Shown: piece after piece, positions 44,338-54,059 of the stretch
Layout of the letters: the number at the start of each line of letters is the position of its first letter
Position numbering within the stretch: position 1 is the stretch's first letter
From: VKMB-3413 sp041027365
GTDB taxonomy: Bacteria; Pseudomonadota; Alphaproteobacteria; Rhizobiales; Rhizobiaceae
Assembly: GCF_041027365.1 (NCBI RefSeq)
Contig: NZ_JBFTEH010000001.1
Location: forward strand, 62,001 to 126,000
Length of the DNA stretch: 64,000 nucleotides
Direction: 5' to 3'
Notes under the pieces: generated by a model
Databases searched by the model: none
What the model saw: only the letters and a program-made list of their open reading frames with translations
What the model was told of the DNA's origin: nothing
Position numbers and translations under genes: made by a program

Positions 44338-45626
44338 GCGCCGCCTCCACCAGCCGCGATCGCGCCCGGCCGACGGCCGGCTGCTCCAAGTCGCCGGTCC
44401 TGCGCGAGCGCGGGCAGCGCGAGGTGTTCTGCGGTCTGACCGGCATCGTCTGGCTGCATCGCAAGATCCAGGACGCCTTCTTCCTCGTCGTCGGCTCGCG
44501 GACCTGCGCGCATCTGATGCAGTCTGCGGCGGGCGTGATGATCTTCGCCGAGCCGCGCTTTGCGACCGCCGTGATGGAGGAGCGGGATCTCGCCGGCCTC
44601 GCCGACGCCAACGAGGAACTCGACACGGCGGTGTCGCGGCTCCTGGAGCGCCGGCCGGACATCAAGATGCTGTTCCTCGTCGGCTCCTGCCCGTCCGAGG
44701 TGATCAAGCTCGACCTGTCGCGCGCCGCCGCGCGGCTGTCGTCCCGCTATGCCCCTGATGTCAGGATCCTCAGCTATTCCGGATCCGGCATCGAGACGAC
44801 CTTCACGCAAGGCGAGGATCGCTGTCTCGCCGCGCTGGTGCCGGAACTGCCGCAGGCCGAGACGGAGACGCCGCAGCTCCTCGTCGTCGGCGCGCTGGCC
44901 GACGTGGTGGAGGACCAGTTCGCGCGACTGTTCGCCGCGATGGGGATCGAGAATGTCGGCTTCCTTCCGCCGCGCAGGGCGCGCGATCTCCCGGCGGTCG
45001 GGCCGTCAACCCGCTATCTCCTGGCGCAGCCCTTCCTCGCCGAGACCGCGCGCATGCTCGAAGAGCGCGGCGCGAGCCGGATCGCGGCGCCGTTCCCCTT
45101 GGGCGCCGAAGGCACGACCCTCTGGCTGAAGGCTGCGGCCGAGGCGTTCGGCGTCGACGCGATGGCCTTCCGGGCGGCGACGGCGGCCGCCGAGGCGCGC
45201 GCCCGCCGGGCGCTCGAGCCGCATCGCGCCGCGCTTTCCGGCAAGACGCTGTTCTTCTTCCCGGATTCGCAGCTGGAAATCCCGCTGGCGCGGATGCTCG
45301 CGCGGGAGCTGGACATGGCGCTGACCGAGGTCGGCACCCCTTATCTCCACCGCCAGCATCTCGCCGAGGAGCTGGACCTCCTGCCCGAGCAGACCTCGCT
45401 CTCGGAAGGCCAGGATGTCGACCGGCAGCTGGATCGCGCCCGCGCGATCCGCCCCGACATCTCGGTCTGCGGGCTCGGCCTCGCCAATCCGCTGGAGGCC
45501 GAGGGGCTGACGACCAAGTGGTCGATCGAGCTGCTGTTCACGCCGATCCAGGGCTACGAACAGGCCGGCGATCTCGCCGCCCTGTTCGCCCGCCCGCTCG
45601 ACCGCCAGACGCGGCTCAAGGTCTAG
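44334..45626 (+). CDS. bchN: Light-independent protochlorophyllide reductase subunit BchN
   Basis: Catalytic subunit of dark-operative protochlorophyllide reductase. The 430-residue product provides three cysteine ligands of the [4Fe-4S] NB cluster, visible as Cys33 (VFCGLTG), Cys58 (SRTCAHL) and Cys119 (VGSCPSEVIK). FFPDSQLEIPLARML and VGTPYLHRQHL are also typical. It overlaps bchF (ATGA) and is followed by bchB 14 bases later. Confidence 0.97.
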   Translation: MSAASTSRDRARPTAGCSKSPVLRERGQREVFCGLTGIVWLHRKIQDAFFLVVGSRTCAHLMQSAAGVMIFAEPRFATAVMEERDLAGLADANEELDTAVSRLLERRPDIKMLFLVGSCPSEVIKLDLSRAAARLSSRYAPDVRILSYSGSGIETTFTQGEDRCLAALVPELPQAETETPQLLVVGALADVVEDQFARLFAAMGIENVGFLPPRRARDLPAVGPSTRYLLAQPFLAETARMLEERGASRIAAPFPLGAEGTTLWLKAAAEAFGVDAMAFRAATAAAEARARRALEPHRAALSGKTLFFFPDSQLEIPLARMLARELDMALTEVGTPYLHRQHLAEELDLLPEQTSLSEGQDVDRQLDRARAIRPDISVCGLGLANPLEAEGLTTKWSIELLFTPIQGYEQAGDLAALFARPLDRQTRLKV

Positions 45627-45640
45627 GGGAGGGCGGGACC

Positions 45641-47257
45641 ATGAAGCTCACCGTCTGGACCTATGAAGGACCGCCGCATGTGGGCGCGATGCGCGTCGCG
45701 ACCGCGATGGAGGGCGTGCACTACGTCCTGCATGCGCCGCAGGGCGACACCTATGCGGACCTTCTCTTCACCATGATCGAGCGGCGGGACAGGCGCCCGC
45801 CGGTGACCTACACGACCTTCGAAGCGCGCGACCTCGGTTCGGACACAGCCGCGCTGTTCCAGGAGACGCTCGCCGCCGCCTACGATCGCTTCCGGCCGCA
45901 GGCGATGCTGGTTGGCGCTTCCTGCACCGCCGAGCTGATCCAGGACGACCCGGGCGGCCTCGCCAAGGCCGCGAACCTGCCGGTGCCGGTGATCCCGCTG
46001 GAGCTGCCATCCTACCAGCGCAAGGAGAACTGGGGCGCGGCGGAGACCTTCTACCAGATCGTGCGCACCCTGGCGGGACCGGCCGCGCCGGAGGCGGGGG
46101 CGGAGCCTTCCGCGCGCGGTCCAGGCTACCGCCCGCGGTGCAACATCCTCGGGCCGACGGCGCTCGGCTTTCGCCATCGCGACGATGTCGCGGAGATCCG
46201 CAAGCTGCTCAGCGAACTCGGCATCGACGTTTCCGTCGTCGCGCCGCTCGGCGCTGCGCCGCAGGACATCGCCCGGCTCGGCGAGGCCGACTTCAACGTC
46301 GTCCTCTATCCCGAGATCGCCGGGGTAGCGGCGAAATGGCTGAAGCGGACCTTCGGCCAGGACTTCACCACCATCGTCCCGATCGGCCACGGCGCGACGC
46401 GCGACTTCGTCGCCGAGGTGCGGCGCCTTGCGGGGCTGCCCGATGGGGCTGCCGACGGGTGCGGGAACGAGCCGAAGTCGCGGCTGCCCTGGTACTCGCG
46501 CTCGGTCGATTCGACCTATCTCACCGGCAAGCGTGTCTTCGTCTTCGGCGACGCCACCCATGCCGTCGCCGCCGCCCGCGTCGCGACGCAAGAGTTCGGC
46601 TTCACGCTCTGCGGCCTCGGCACCTACTCGCGCGAATTCGCCCGCGACGTCCGCGCCGCCGCCGCGGAGTACGGCGTCGAGCCGCTGATCACCGACGATT
46701 ATCTGGACGTCGAAGCGGCGATCCAGGCGGCGCAGCCGGAACTCGTCCTCGGCACGCAGATGGAACGCCACATCGCCAAGCGCCTCGGCATCGGCTGCGC
46801 GGTGATCTCGGCGCCGGTCCACGTCCAGGACCATCCGGCCCGCTACTCGCCGCAGATGGGCTTCGAGGGCGCCAACGTCCTCTGGGACAGCTGGGTGCAT
46901 CCGCTGGTCATGGGCCTCGAGGAACACCTTCTCGGCATGTTCCGCGACGACTTCGAGTTCCATGACGGGGCGATGCCTTCGCATCTCGGCCCCGGCGCGC
47001 GGGTCGCGTCCGATCCCGCCTCGGCCGCTCCCGATCCGGTCGCCGAGATCGCCGCCGGCGCTCCGGCCGTCGATCCGCAAGGCGCCACCCTCGTCACGAT
47101 CGGCTGGGGCTCCGACGCCGAGGCGGAGCTGCGGAAAATTCCCTTCTTCGTGCGCGGCAAGGCGCGCCGCAACACCGAGGCATTCGCTGCCGAACGGGGT
47201 CTGTCCGAGATCACCGTGGAGACGCTCTATGATGCAAAAGCCCATTACGGCCGGTGA
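45641..47257 (+). CDS. bchB: Light-independent protochlorophyllide reductase subunit BchB
   Basis: Partner of BchN in ring D reduction of protochlorophyllide. The 538-residue product starts MKLTVWTYEGPPHVGAMR, with Asp36 in APQGDTYADLL, the unusual aspartate ligand of the NB cluster. It continues with VGASCTAELIQDDPGGLA and ends in the short BchB C-terminal domain. GGGGAGGGCGGG lies before the ATG. Its last 29 bases overlap the start of bchH. Confidence 0.97.
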   Translation: MKLTVWTYEGPPHVGAMRVATAMEGVHYVLHAPQGDTYADLLFTMIERRDRRPPVTYTTFEARDLGSDTAALFQETLAAAYDRFRPQAMLVGASCTAELIQDDPGGLAKAANLPVPVIPLELPSYQRKENWGAAETFYQIVRTLAGPAAPEAGAEPSARGPGYRPRCNILGPTALGFRHRDDVAEIRKLLSELGIDVSVVAPLGAAPQDIARLGEADFNVVLYPEIAGVAAKWLKRTFGQDFTTIVPIGHGATRDFVAEVRRLAGLPDGAADGCGNEPKSRLPWYSRSVDSTYLTGKRVFVFGDATHAVAAARVATQEFGFTLCGLGTYSREFARDVRAAAAEYGVEPLITDDYLDVEAAIQAAQPELVLGTQMERHIAKRLGIGCAVISAPVHVQDHPARYSPQMGFEGANVLWDSWVHPLVMGLEEHLLGMFRDDFEFHDGAMPSHLGPGARVASDPASAAPDPVAEIAAGAPAVDPQGATLVTIGWGSDAEAELRKIPFFVRGKARRNTEAFAAERGLSEITVETLYDAKAHYGR

Positions 47258-50200
47258 CCCCGCCGGATCGGGCGCGTCGGGCGCCGTTCCGGTCCGCGTC
47301 GTCCTGATCAGCCTCGACGGCCACATGGCCGGCGCCGTCGCCGCGGCGCGGCAGCGGCTGTCGCGCGAGATCCCGGGCCTCGCCGTTTCCCTGCATGCCG
47401 CGACCGACTGGGAGCGCGAGCCGGCCTCGCTCGCCGCCTGCCTTGCCGACATCGCCGCGGCCGACATCGTCTTCGCCAACATGCTGTTCATGGAGAACCA
47501 CATCCAGCCGGTGCTGGCGGCGCTCCAGGCGCGGCGCGACCATTGCGACGCCATGGTCGGCGCGATGTCGGCAGGCGAGGTGATCAAGCTGACCCGGCTC
47601 GGCCGCTTCGAGATGAACCGCGAGGCGAAGGGGGCGCTGGGTCTCCTCAAGCGCCTGCGCGGCGGCTCGAAGGACGGCAAGCCGGCATCGGGGTCCGGCG
47701 CGCGGCAGATGGCGATGCTGCGGCGCCTGCCGAAGATCCTGCGCTTCATCCCGGGCACCGCGCAGGACGTGCGGGCCTATTTCCTGACGCTGCAGTACTG
47801 GCTGGCGGGCTCGGACGAAAACGTCGCCAACATGATCCGCTTCCTGGTCGAGCGCTATGCCGCCGGCCCCCGCGCCGAAGCCGCGGCGCGGCTGATGAAG
47901 ACGCAGGAGCCGGTCGTCTATCCCGATGTCGGCCTCTACCACCCGCGGCTGCCGGACCGGATCGCGACGCGGCTGGAGAGCCTGCCGAACCGGTCGGGCG
48001 GCGCGATCGGGACGGTCGGCCTCCTGGTCATGCGCTCCTACGTTCTGTCCGGCGACACCGGCCACTATGACGGCGTGATTGCGGCGATGGAGGCGCGCGG
48101 GCTGAAGGTCGTGCCGGCGTTTGCCAGCGGCCTCGATTCCCGGCCCGCCATCGACGCCTTCTTCAAGCGGGACGGCCGGCCCGCGATCGACGCGCTGGTC
48201 TCGCTGACCGGCTTCTCGCTGGTCGGCGGCCCCGCCTACAACGACGCGCGCGCCGCCGCCGACACCCTGGCGGCGCTCGACGTGCCCTTCCTCTCCGCCC
48301 ATGCGGTGGAATTCCAGTCGCTCGGCGAATGGCGCGCCTCGTCGGCCGGCCTGACGCCGGTCGAGGCGACGATGATGGTGGCGATCCCGGAGATCGACGG
48401 CGCCACGGGCCCGACGCTGTTCGGCGGCCGAACGGCGCTGCCGCGCGGCGACGGCCACCGCGAGATGACCGCCGATCCGGATCGCGCCGGGATGCTGGCG
48501 CGCCGGGTGGAGAAGCTGATCGCGCTCCGCCGCAAGGCGAAGGCCGAGCGCAAGATCGCCGTCACCATCTTCAACTTCCCGCCGAACGCCGGGGCGGTCG
48601 GCACCGCGGCACATCTGTCCGTCTTCGCCTCGCTCTACAACACGCTGGCCGCGCTGAAGGCGGAGGGCTACGCCGTCGACCTGCCGGCCAGCGTCGACGC
48701 CCTGCGCGAGGCGATCCTTCAGGGCAATGCCGCCCGCTGCGGCACGCAGGCGAACGTCCATGCGCGGATCGCCGCCGACGACCATGTCCGCCGCGAGCCG
48801 CATCTGTCGGAGATCGAGGCGCAATGGGGCCCAGCGCCGGGCCGGCAGCAGTCCGACGGCTCGTCGATCTTCGTTCTGGGGGCGAGGTTCGGCAACGTCT
48901 TCGTCGGCGTGCAGCCGGCCTTCGGCTACGAGGGCGACCCGATGCGGCTGCTCTTCGAGAAGGGCTTCGCGCCGACGCACGCCTTCTCGGCCTATTACCG
49001 CTGGCTGCGCGAGGATTTTGCCGCCGACGCCGTCCTGCATTTCGGCACGCATGGCGCGCTGGAATTCATGCCGGGCAAGCAGGTCGGCCTCTCCGGCGCG
49101 TGCTGGCCGGACCGGCTGATCCAGGATCTGCCGAACGTCTACCTCTACGCCGCGAATAACCCGTCCGAGGGCACGATCGCCAAGCGCCGCGCGGCGGCGA
49201 CGCTCGTCTCCTACCTGACGCCGCCGGTCGCCCATGCCGGGCTCTATCGCGGCCTCGCGGACCTCAAGGCGACCATCGAGCGCTGGCGCATGACGGCTCC
49301 GGAAGCCGCCGGCGAACGCCGGGAGCTGGAATCGGCGGTCGCCGCGCAGGCCGCCGCGCTCGATCTCTGCGAGGCGCCGGGCGAGGGCGGGCAGACCGCG
49401 GTCGATGTTCCGGCGCTGCATCGCGCGGTGCTGGAGGTCGAGACGACGCTGATCCCGCACGGGCTGCATGTCGTCGGCCAGCCGGTGTCGGACGCCGAGC
49501 GGCGCGACCTCGTCGCCTGCGCGGCCGAGGTGGCGCTGGGAAGCGTTCCGCCGGAGGGCGCGATCGCGGCGCTGGTGGCCGGTGACGGCGGCGCGGCGCT
49601 GACGACGGAGATCGCTGCTGGCGACGATCCGGCCGAAGGCGAGAAGATCGCGGCGCTGGTTCGGCTGGAGCGGGACCTGCGGCAGGACTTCGAACTCCCC
49701 GCTTTGATGCGCGCGCTCGACGGGCGCTTCATCCGGCCGGTGCCGGGCGGCGACCTCCTGCGCACGCCGGAGATCGTCCCGACCGGGCGCAACGTCCACG
49801 GTTTCGATCCCTTCCGCATCCCGAGCGCCTTCGCGGTCGCCGACGGCAGGCGCCAGGCCGAGCGCATGCTGGCGCGGCATGCGGCGGGCGGCCACTCGCT
49901 GCCGGAATCGATCGCGATCGTGCTCTGGGGCACCGACAATCTGAAGAGCGAGGGCGGCCCGCTGGCGCAGGCGCTGGCGCTCCTCGGCGCGGCGCCCCGC
50001 TTCGACGGCTTCGGCCGGCTCTGCGGCGCCGATCTCCTGCCGCTGGAGACGCTGGGTCGGCCGCGCATCGACGTCCTGGTGACGCTCTCCGGCATCTTCC
50101 GGGACCTGTTGCCGCTGCAGTCGAAGCTGCTGGCGGAAGCGGCCTTCCTCGCGGCCTCGGCCGAGGAGCCGGAGGACAGGAACTTCGTCAGGAAGCATGC

Positions 50201-50984
50201 CCGCGCCTATGCCGCCGAGACCGGCTGCGACCTGGAGACTGCGGCACTCCGCGTCTTCTCCAATGCCGACGGCGCCTACGGCTCCAACGTCAACATGCTG
50301 GTCGATTCCGGCGCCTGGGAGGTCGAGGGCGAACTCGCCGCGGCCTATACCCGCCGCAAGTGCTTCGCCGTCGACCGCAAGGGCCGGACCGCCGAGCAGG
50401 CGGCGCTGCTCAAGGCGAGCTTCGCCAAGGTCGAGATGACCTATCAGAACCTCGAATCCGTCGAACTCGGCGTCACCACGATCGACCACTATTTCGACAC
50501 ACTCGGCGGGATCAGCCGTGCCGCCTCCGAGGCGCGGGGCGAGAAAGTGCCGGTCTATATCGGCGACCAGACGAGAGGCGAGGGCAAGGTGCGCACCCTC
50601 GAAGAGCAGGTCGCGCTGGAAACCCGCACCCGCATGCTCAATCCGAAATGGATCGAGGCGATGCTCGCCCACGGCTACGAGGGCGTGCGCCAGATCGAGA
50701 GCCACGTGACCAACACGCTCGGCTGGTCGGCGACGACCGGCCAGGTCAGCCCCTGGGTCTACAAGCGCCTCGCCGAGACCTTCGTGCTCGACCCCGAAAT
50801 GCGCGAACGCCTCGCCAGCCTCAATCCCACCGCCTCCGCCCGCATGGCCGACCGGCTGATCGAGGCCGAGGAGCGCCACTACTGGACATCCGACGAAGCC
50901 GACCGGGAGGCGCTGCGCGAGGCGGGCGCCGATCTCGAAGACCGGCTCGAAGGCATCAAACCCATGGAGGTTGCGGCCGCATGA
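47229..50984 (+). CDS. bchH: Magnesium chelatase subunit BchH
   Basis: Large porphyrin-binding subunit that inserts Mg2+ into protoporphyrin IX with BchI and BchD, which are not in this window. The 1251-residue product has typical segments such as ADIVFANMLFMENHIQPVL, HFGTHGALEFMPGKQVGLSG (containing the HGA-type metal/porphyrin region) and YGSNVNMLVDSGAWE. The start is one of two adjacent ATGs inside the end of bchB, giving a 29-base overlap. It overlaps bchL by 4 bases. Confidence 0.97.
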   Translation: MMQKPITAGDPAGSGASGAVPVRVVLISLDGHMAGAVAAARQRLSREIPGLAVSLHAATDWEREPASLAACLADIAAADIVFANMLFMENHIQPVLAALQARRDHCDAMVGAMSAGEVIKLTRLGRFEMNREAKGALGLLKRLRGGSKDGKPASGSGARQMAMLRRLPKILRFIPGTAQDVRAYFLTLQYWLAGSDENVANMIRFLVERYAAGPRAEAAARLMKTQEPVVYPDVGLYHPRLPDRIATRLESLPNRSGGAIGTVGLLVMRSYVLSGDTGHYDGVIAAMEARGLKVVPAFASGLDSRPAIDAFFKRDGRPAIDALVSLTGFSLVGGPAYNDARAAADTLAALDVPFLSAHAVEFQSLGEWRASSAGLTPVEATMMVAIPEIDGATGPTLFGGRTALPRGDGHREMTADPDRAGMLARRVEKLIALRRKAKAERKIAVTIFNFPPNAGAVGTAAHLSVFASLYNTLAALKAEGYAVDLPASVDALREAILQGNAARCGTQANVHARIAADDHVRREPHLSEIEAQWGPAPGRQQSDGSSIFVLGARFGNVFVGVQPAFGYEGDPMRLLFEKGFAPTHAFSAYYRWLREDFAADAVLHFGTHGALEFMPGKQVGLSGACWPDRLIQDLPNVYLYAANNPSEGTIAKRRAAATLVSYLTPPVAHAGLYRGLADLKATIERWRMTAPEAAGERRELESAVAAQAAALDLCEAPGEGGQTAVDVPALHRAVLEVETTLIPHGLHVVGQPVSDAERRDLVACAAEVALGSVPPEGAIAALVAGDGGAALTTEIAAGDDPAEGEKIAALVRLERDLRQDFELPALMRALDGRFIRPVPGGDLLRTPEIVPTGRNVHGFDPFRIPSAFAVADGRRQAERMLARHAAGGHSLPESIAIVLWGTDNLKSEGGPLAQALALLGAAPRFDGFGRLCGADLLPLETLGRPRIDVLVTLSGIFRDLLPLQSKLLAEAAFLAASAEEPEDRNFVRKHARAYAAETGCDLETAALRVFSNADGAYGSNVNMLVDSGAWEVEGELAAAYTRRKCFAVDRKGRTAEQAALLKASFAKVEMTYQNLESVELGVTTIDHYFDTLGGISRAASEARGEKVPVYIGDQTRGEGKVRTLEEQVALETRTRMLNPKWIEAMLAHGYEGVRQIESHVTNTLGWSATTGQVSPWVYKRLAETFVLDPEMRERLASLNPTASARMADRLIEAEERHYWTSDEADREALREAGADLEDRLEGIKPMEVAAA

Positions 50985-51892
50985 CCGGGCTCAAGACCAC
51001 GCTCCCGCTGCCGGGCACCGTCTATCGCCGCGAGGACGGCGAAGGATCGGTGCAGGTGAAGATGAACACCGGGCCGAAGATCGACGGCGCCAAGGTCTTC
51101 GCGATCTACGGCAAGGGCGGCATCGGCAAGTCGACGACCTCGTCGAACCTGTCGGTCGCCTTCTCCAAGCTCGGCAAGCGTGTCCTGCAGATCGGCTGCG
51201 ACCCGAAGCACGATTCGACCTTCACGCTGACCAAGCGGCTGCAGCCGACGGTGATCGACGTCCTGGAGACGGTCGACTTCCACGCCGAGGAGCTGCAGCC
51301 GGAGGACTTCGTCTTCGAGGGCTACAACGGCGTCATGTGCGTCGAGGCGGGTGGGCCGCCGGCGGGCACGGGGTGCGGCGGCTATGTCGTCGGCCAGACG
51401 GTGAAGCTCCTGAAGGAGCATCATCTGCTGGAGGACACCGACGTCGTCATCTTCGACGTCCTCGGCGACGTCGTCTGCGGCGGCTTCGCGGCGCCGCTCC
51501 AGCATGCCGACCGGGCGCTGGTCGTCACCGCCAACGACTTCGATTCGATCTTCGCCATGAACCGCATCGTCGCGGCGATCCAGGCCAAGGCGAAGAACTA
51601 CGACGTGCGCCTCGGCGGCGTCATCGCCAACCGCTCGGCGGGCACCGACGAGATCGACCGCTTCAACGCTGCGACGGGCCTCGAGCGGGTCGCGCACTTC
51701 CCGGATCTCGACGCCATCCGCAAGAGCCGGCTGAAGAAGGCGACGCTGTTCGAGATGGGCGACGCGCCGGAGGTCAAGGCGGTGCAGGACGAGTATCTGC
51801 AGCTCGCCGCCAAGCTCTATGCCGGCGTCGCGCCGATGGACGGCAAGTCCATGAAGGACCGCGACATCTTCGATTTCCTCGGGTTCGAGTGA
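50981..51892 (+). CDS. bchL: Light-independent protochlorophyllide reductase ATPase BchL
   Basis: NifH-like homodimeric ATPase that passes electrons from ferredoxin to BchNB. The 303-residue product has the P-loop GKGGIGKS at 44-51, the cluster-ligand cysteines in GTGCGGYVVGQ and GDVVCGGFAAPL, and switch region DVLGDVVCGG. It overlaps bchH by 4 bases and precedes bchM by 8. Confidence 0.98.
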   Translation: MTGLKTTLPLPGTVYRREDGEGSVQVKMNTGPKIDGAKVFAIYGKGGIGKSTTSSNLSVAFSKLGKRVLQIGCDPKHDSTFTLTKRLQPTVIDVLETVDFHAEELQPEDFVFEGYNGVMCVEAGGPPAGTGCGGYVVGQTVKLLKEHHLLEDTDVVIFDVLGDVVCGGFAAPLQHADRALVVTANDFDSIFAMNRIVAAIQAKAKNYDVRLGGVIANRSAGTDEIDRFNAATGLERVAHFPDLDAIRKSRLKKATLFEMGDAPEVKAVQDEYLQLAAKLYAGVAPMDGKSMKDRDIFDFLGFE

Positions 51893-51900
51893 GGCAGGCG

Positions 51901-52605
51901 ATGAGCGAGATTGCCACCTACGAGATCCGGCGCTCCGAGATCGAGACCTATTTCGACCGGACGGCTTCGGACGCCTGGAAGAAGCTCACCTCCGACGCGC
52001 CGCTCGGCCGCATCAGGGCGAGCGTCCGGGCGGGCCGCGATGCGATGCGCGCGAGCCTCCTCGCCATGCTGCCGGAGGACCTGTCCGGCCGCCGCGTGCT
52101 CGACGCCGGCTGCGGCACCGGGGCGCTGGCGGTGGCGCTCGCCAAGCGCGGCGCCGAGGTCGTCGCCGTCGACCTCTCGCCGACGCTGATCGTGCATGCC
52201 CGCGATCTCGCGGCGGGCGAGGGCCTGTCGGCTCCCATCCGCTTCGAGAGCGGCGACATGCTCGCCGCCGCCCACGGCCGCTTCGACCATGTCGTGCTGA
52301 TGGATTCGCTGATCCATTACGAGCCGGACGACGCCGCCGCGGCGCTCGCGAGTCTCGCGGCGCGCACGAACGGCTCGATCGCCTTCACCCTGGCGCCGAA
52401 GACGCCGCTCCTCGCCCTCATGCATCGCGCGGGCCGCCTCTTCCCGCGCGGCGACCGGGCGCCGGCGATCGTGCCCGTCGCGATCGACTGCTTCCGCGAT
52501 CGGCTGGAAGCCCATCCGAGCCTCTCGGGCTGGAGCCTCGGCGCCGAGCGCCGCGTCGCCAGCGGCTTCTACAAGTCGCACGGGATGGAGTTCGTCCGCT
52601 CATGA
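51901..52605 (+). CDS. bchM: Magnesium protoporphyrin IX methyltransferase BchM
   Basis: SAM-dependent methyl esterification of Mg-protoporphyrin IX. The 234-residue product has motif I RVLDAGCGTGALAVALAKRG, VVAVDLSPTLI and VVLMDSLIHYEPDDA. N-terminal EIETYFDRTASDAWKKL is characteristic of the family. It overlaps lhaA by 4 bases. Confidence 0.96.
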   Translation: MSEIATYEIRRSEIETYFDRTASDAWKKLTSDAPLGRIRASVRAGRDAMRASLLAMLPEDLSGRRVLDAGCGTGALAVALAKRGAEVVAVDLSPTLIVHARDLAAGEGLSAPIRFESGDMLAAAHGRFDHVVLMDSLIHYEPDDAAAALASLAARTNGSIAFTLAPKTPLLALMHRAGRLFPRGDRAPAIVPVAIDCFRDRLEAHPSLSGWSLGAERRVASGFYKSHGMEFVRS

Positions 52606-54035
52606 GCTCGATCGGCCGCAGGATCGTCAGCTTCGATCTCCTTGCACGCACCTTCGTGCCCTTCGCCGATGCCGGCACGACGGAGCTGCCGCTGGGGCGG
52701 CTGTTCCGGCTGTCGCTGTTCCAGATCTCGGTCGGCATCACCATGGTGCTGCTCGGCGGCACGCTGAACCGGGTGATGGCCGTGGAACTCGGCATCCCCG
52801 TCTCGGTCATCGCCGTCGCCCTGGCGCTGCCGCTGGTGGCGGCGCCGGCGCGCACGCTGATCGGCTTCAAGTCGGATACGCACCGCTCCTATCTCGGCTG
52901 GCGCCGGGTGCCCTTCATGTGGTTCGGCTCGCTGGTCCAGTTCGGCGGCCTCTCGGTCATGCCGTTCTCGCTGCTCCTCCTCTCCGACGGCCCGCCGGGT
53001 ACGACGCTCTACGGCGAGGCCGGCATGACGCTCGCCTTCCTGATGGTCGGCTTCGGCCTGCACACGACCCAGACCGCGGGGCTGGCGCTGGCGACGGATC
53101 TCGCGCCCGAGGAAAAGCGGCCCCGCGTCGTCGCCATGCTCTACACCATGCTCCTCGTCGGCATGGTCGGCGGGGCGATCGTCATCGGCCGGTTGCTCCA
53201 GGACTTCTCGACGCTGCGGCTGATCCAGGTGCTGCAGGGCTCGGCGCTCGTCACCATCGCTCTCACCGGCATTGCCATGTGGAAGCAGGAGCCGCGCCGC
53301 CGCGACATCGCGCCTTCGGGCGAGGCGCGTCCACGCTTTCGCGAAGCCTTCGCCGCGTTTCGCCGGCAGCAGGACCTGACGCGGCTGCTTTCGGCGCTCG
53401 CCGTCGGCAGCGCCGCCTTCGGCATGCAGGACATCCTGCTCGAACCCTATGGCGGCTCGGTCCTTCACATGCGGGTCGGCTCGACGACGCTGCTGACCGC
53501 GCTGTTCTCGGCCGGCAGCCTGCTCGGCTACGTCTTCGCCGCGCGCGTCCTCGGCAAGGGCGGCAATCCCCGCGTCATTGCGGCGATCGGCCTGCTCGTC
53601 GGCATTCCCGGCTTCATGGCGGTGATCCTCTCCTCGCCCTTCCAGTCGGTCGCCGTCTTCTGCATCGGAACCGCGACGATCGGCATCGGCAGCGGGCTCT
53701 TCGCCGTCTCCATGCTGATCTCGGCGATGGGCCTCGTCACCGAAGGCAGCGGCGGCCTGGCGCTCGGCGCCTGGAGCGCGGTGCAGGCGATGGCGATCGG
53801 CCTCGCGGTCGCCATCGGCGGCTTCATCCGCGACGGTGTCGGCGGCCTCGTCCATTCCGGCTGGCTCGGCCCCGCCTTCGGCACGCCGGCGGCCGGCTAC
53901 TGCGTCGTCTACGGGGTCGAGATCGCTCTGGTCTTTGCCGCGCTCGCCGTCCTCGGGCCGCTGATCCGGCCGCAGAAGATCCAGCCACGCCCGGCTCCGG
54001 CGCGCCATTTCGGCCTCGCCGACCTGCCGAACTAG
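52602..54035 (+). CDS. lhaA: Light-harvesting 1 assembly protein LhaA
   Basis: 477-residue, 12-helix PucC-family membrane protein needed for LH1 assembly. It has LFRLSLFQISVGITMVLLGGTLNRVMAVEL, here seen as two adjoining blocks at residues 32-61, then FKSDTHRSYLGWRRVPFMW and MQDILLEPYGGSVLHM. Located between bchM and puhA as in Rhodobacter and most purple bacteria. Compare the paralogue at 38740. Confidence 0.95.
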   Translation: MSSIGRRIVSFDLLARTFVPFADAGTTELPLGRLFRLSLFQISVGITMVLLGGTLNRVMAVELGIPVSVIAVALALPLVAAPARTLIGFKSDTHRSYLGWRRVPFMWFGSLVQFGGLSVMPFSLLLLSDGPPGTTLYGEAGMTLAFLMVGFGLHTTQTAGLALATDLAPEEKRPRVVAMLYTMLLVGMVGGAIVIGRLLQDFSTLRLIQVLQGSALVTIALTGIAMWKQEPRRRDIAPSGEARPRFREAFAAFRRQQDLTRLLSALAVGSAAFGMQDILLEPYGGSVLHMRVGSTTLLTALFSAGSLLGYVFAARVLGKGGNPRVIAAIGLLVGIPGFMAVILSSPFQSVAVFCIGTATIGIGSGLFAVSMLISAMGLVTEGSGGLALGAWSAVQAMAIGLAVAIGGFIRDGVGGLVHSGWLGPAFGTPAAGYCVVYGVEIALVFAALAVLGPLIRPQKIQPRPAPARHFGLADLPN

Positions 54036-54059
54036 TCCGATAGGGAAGGAACGAACCTC

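Noticed and set aside
47211..50879. 1222-codon - strand open frame opposite bchH
   Set aside because: Antisense shadow of bchH; no ribosome site or recognisable domain.
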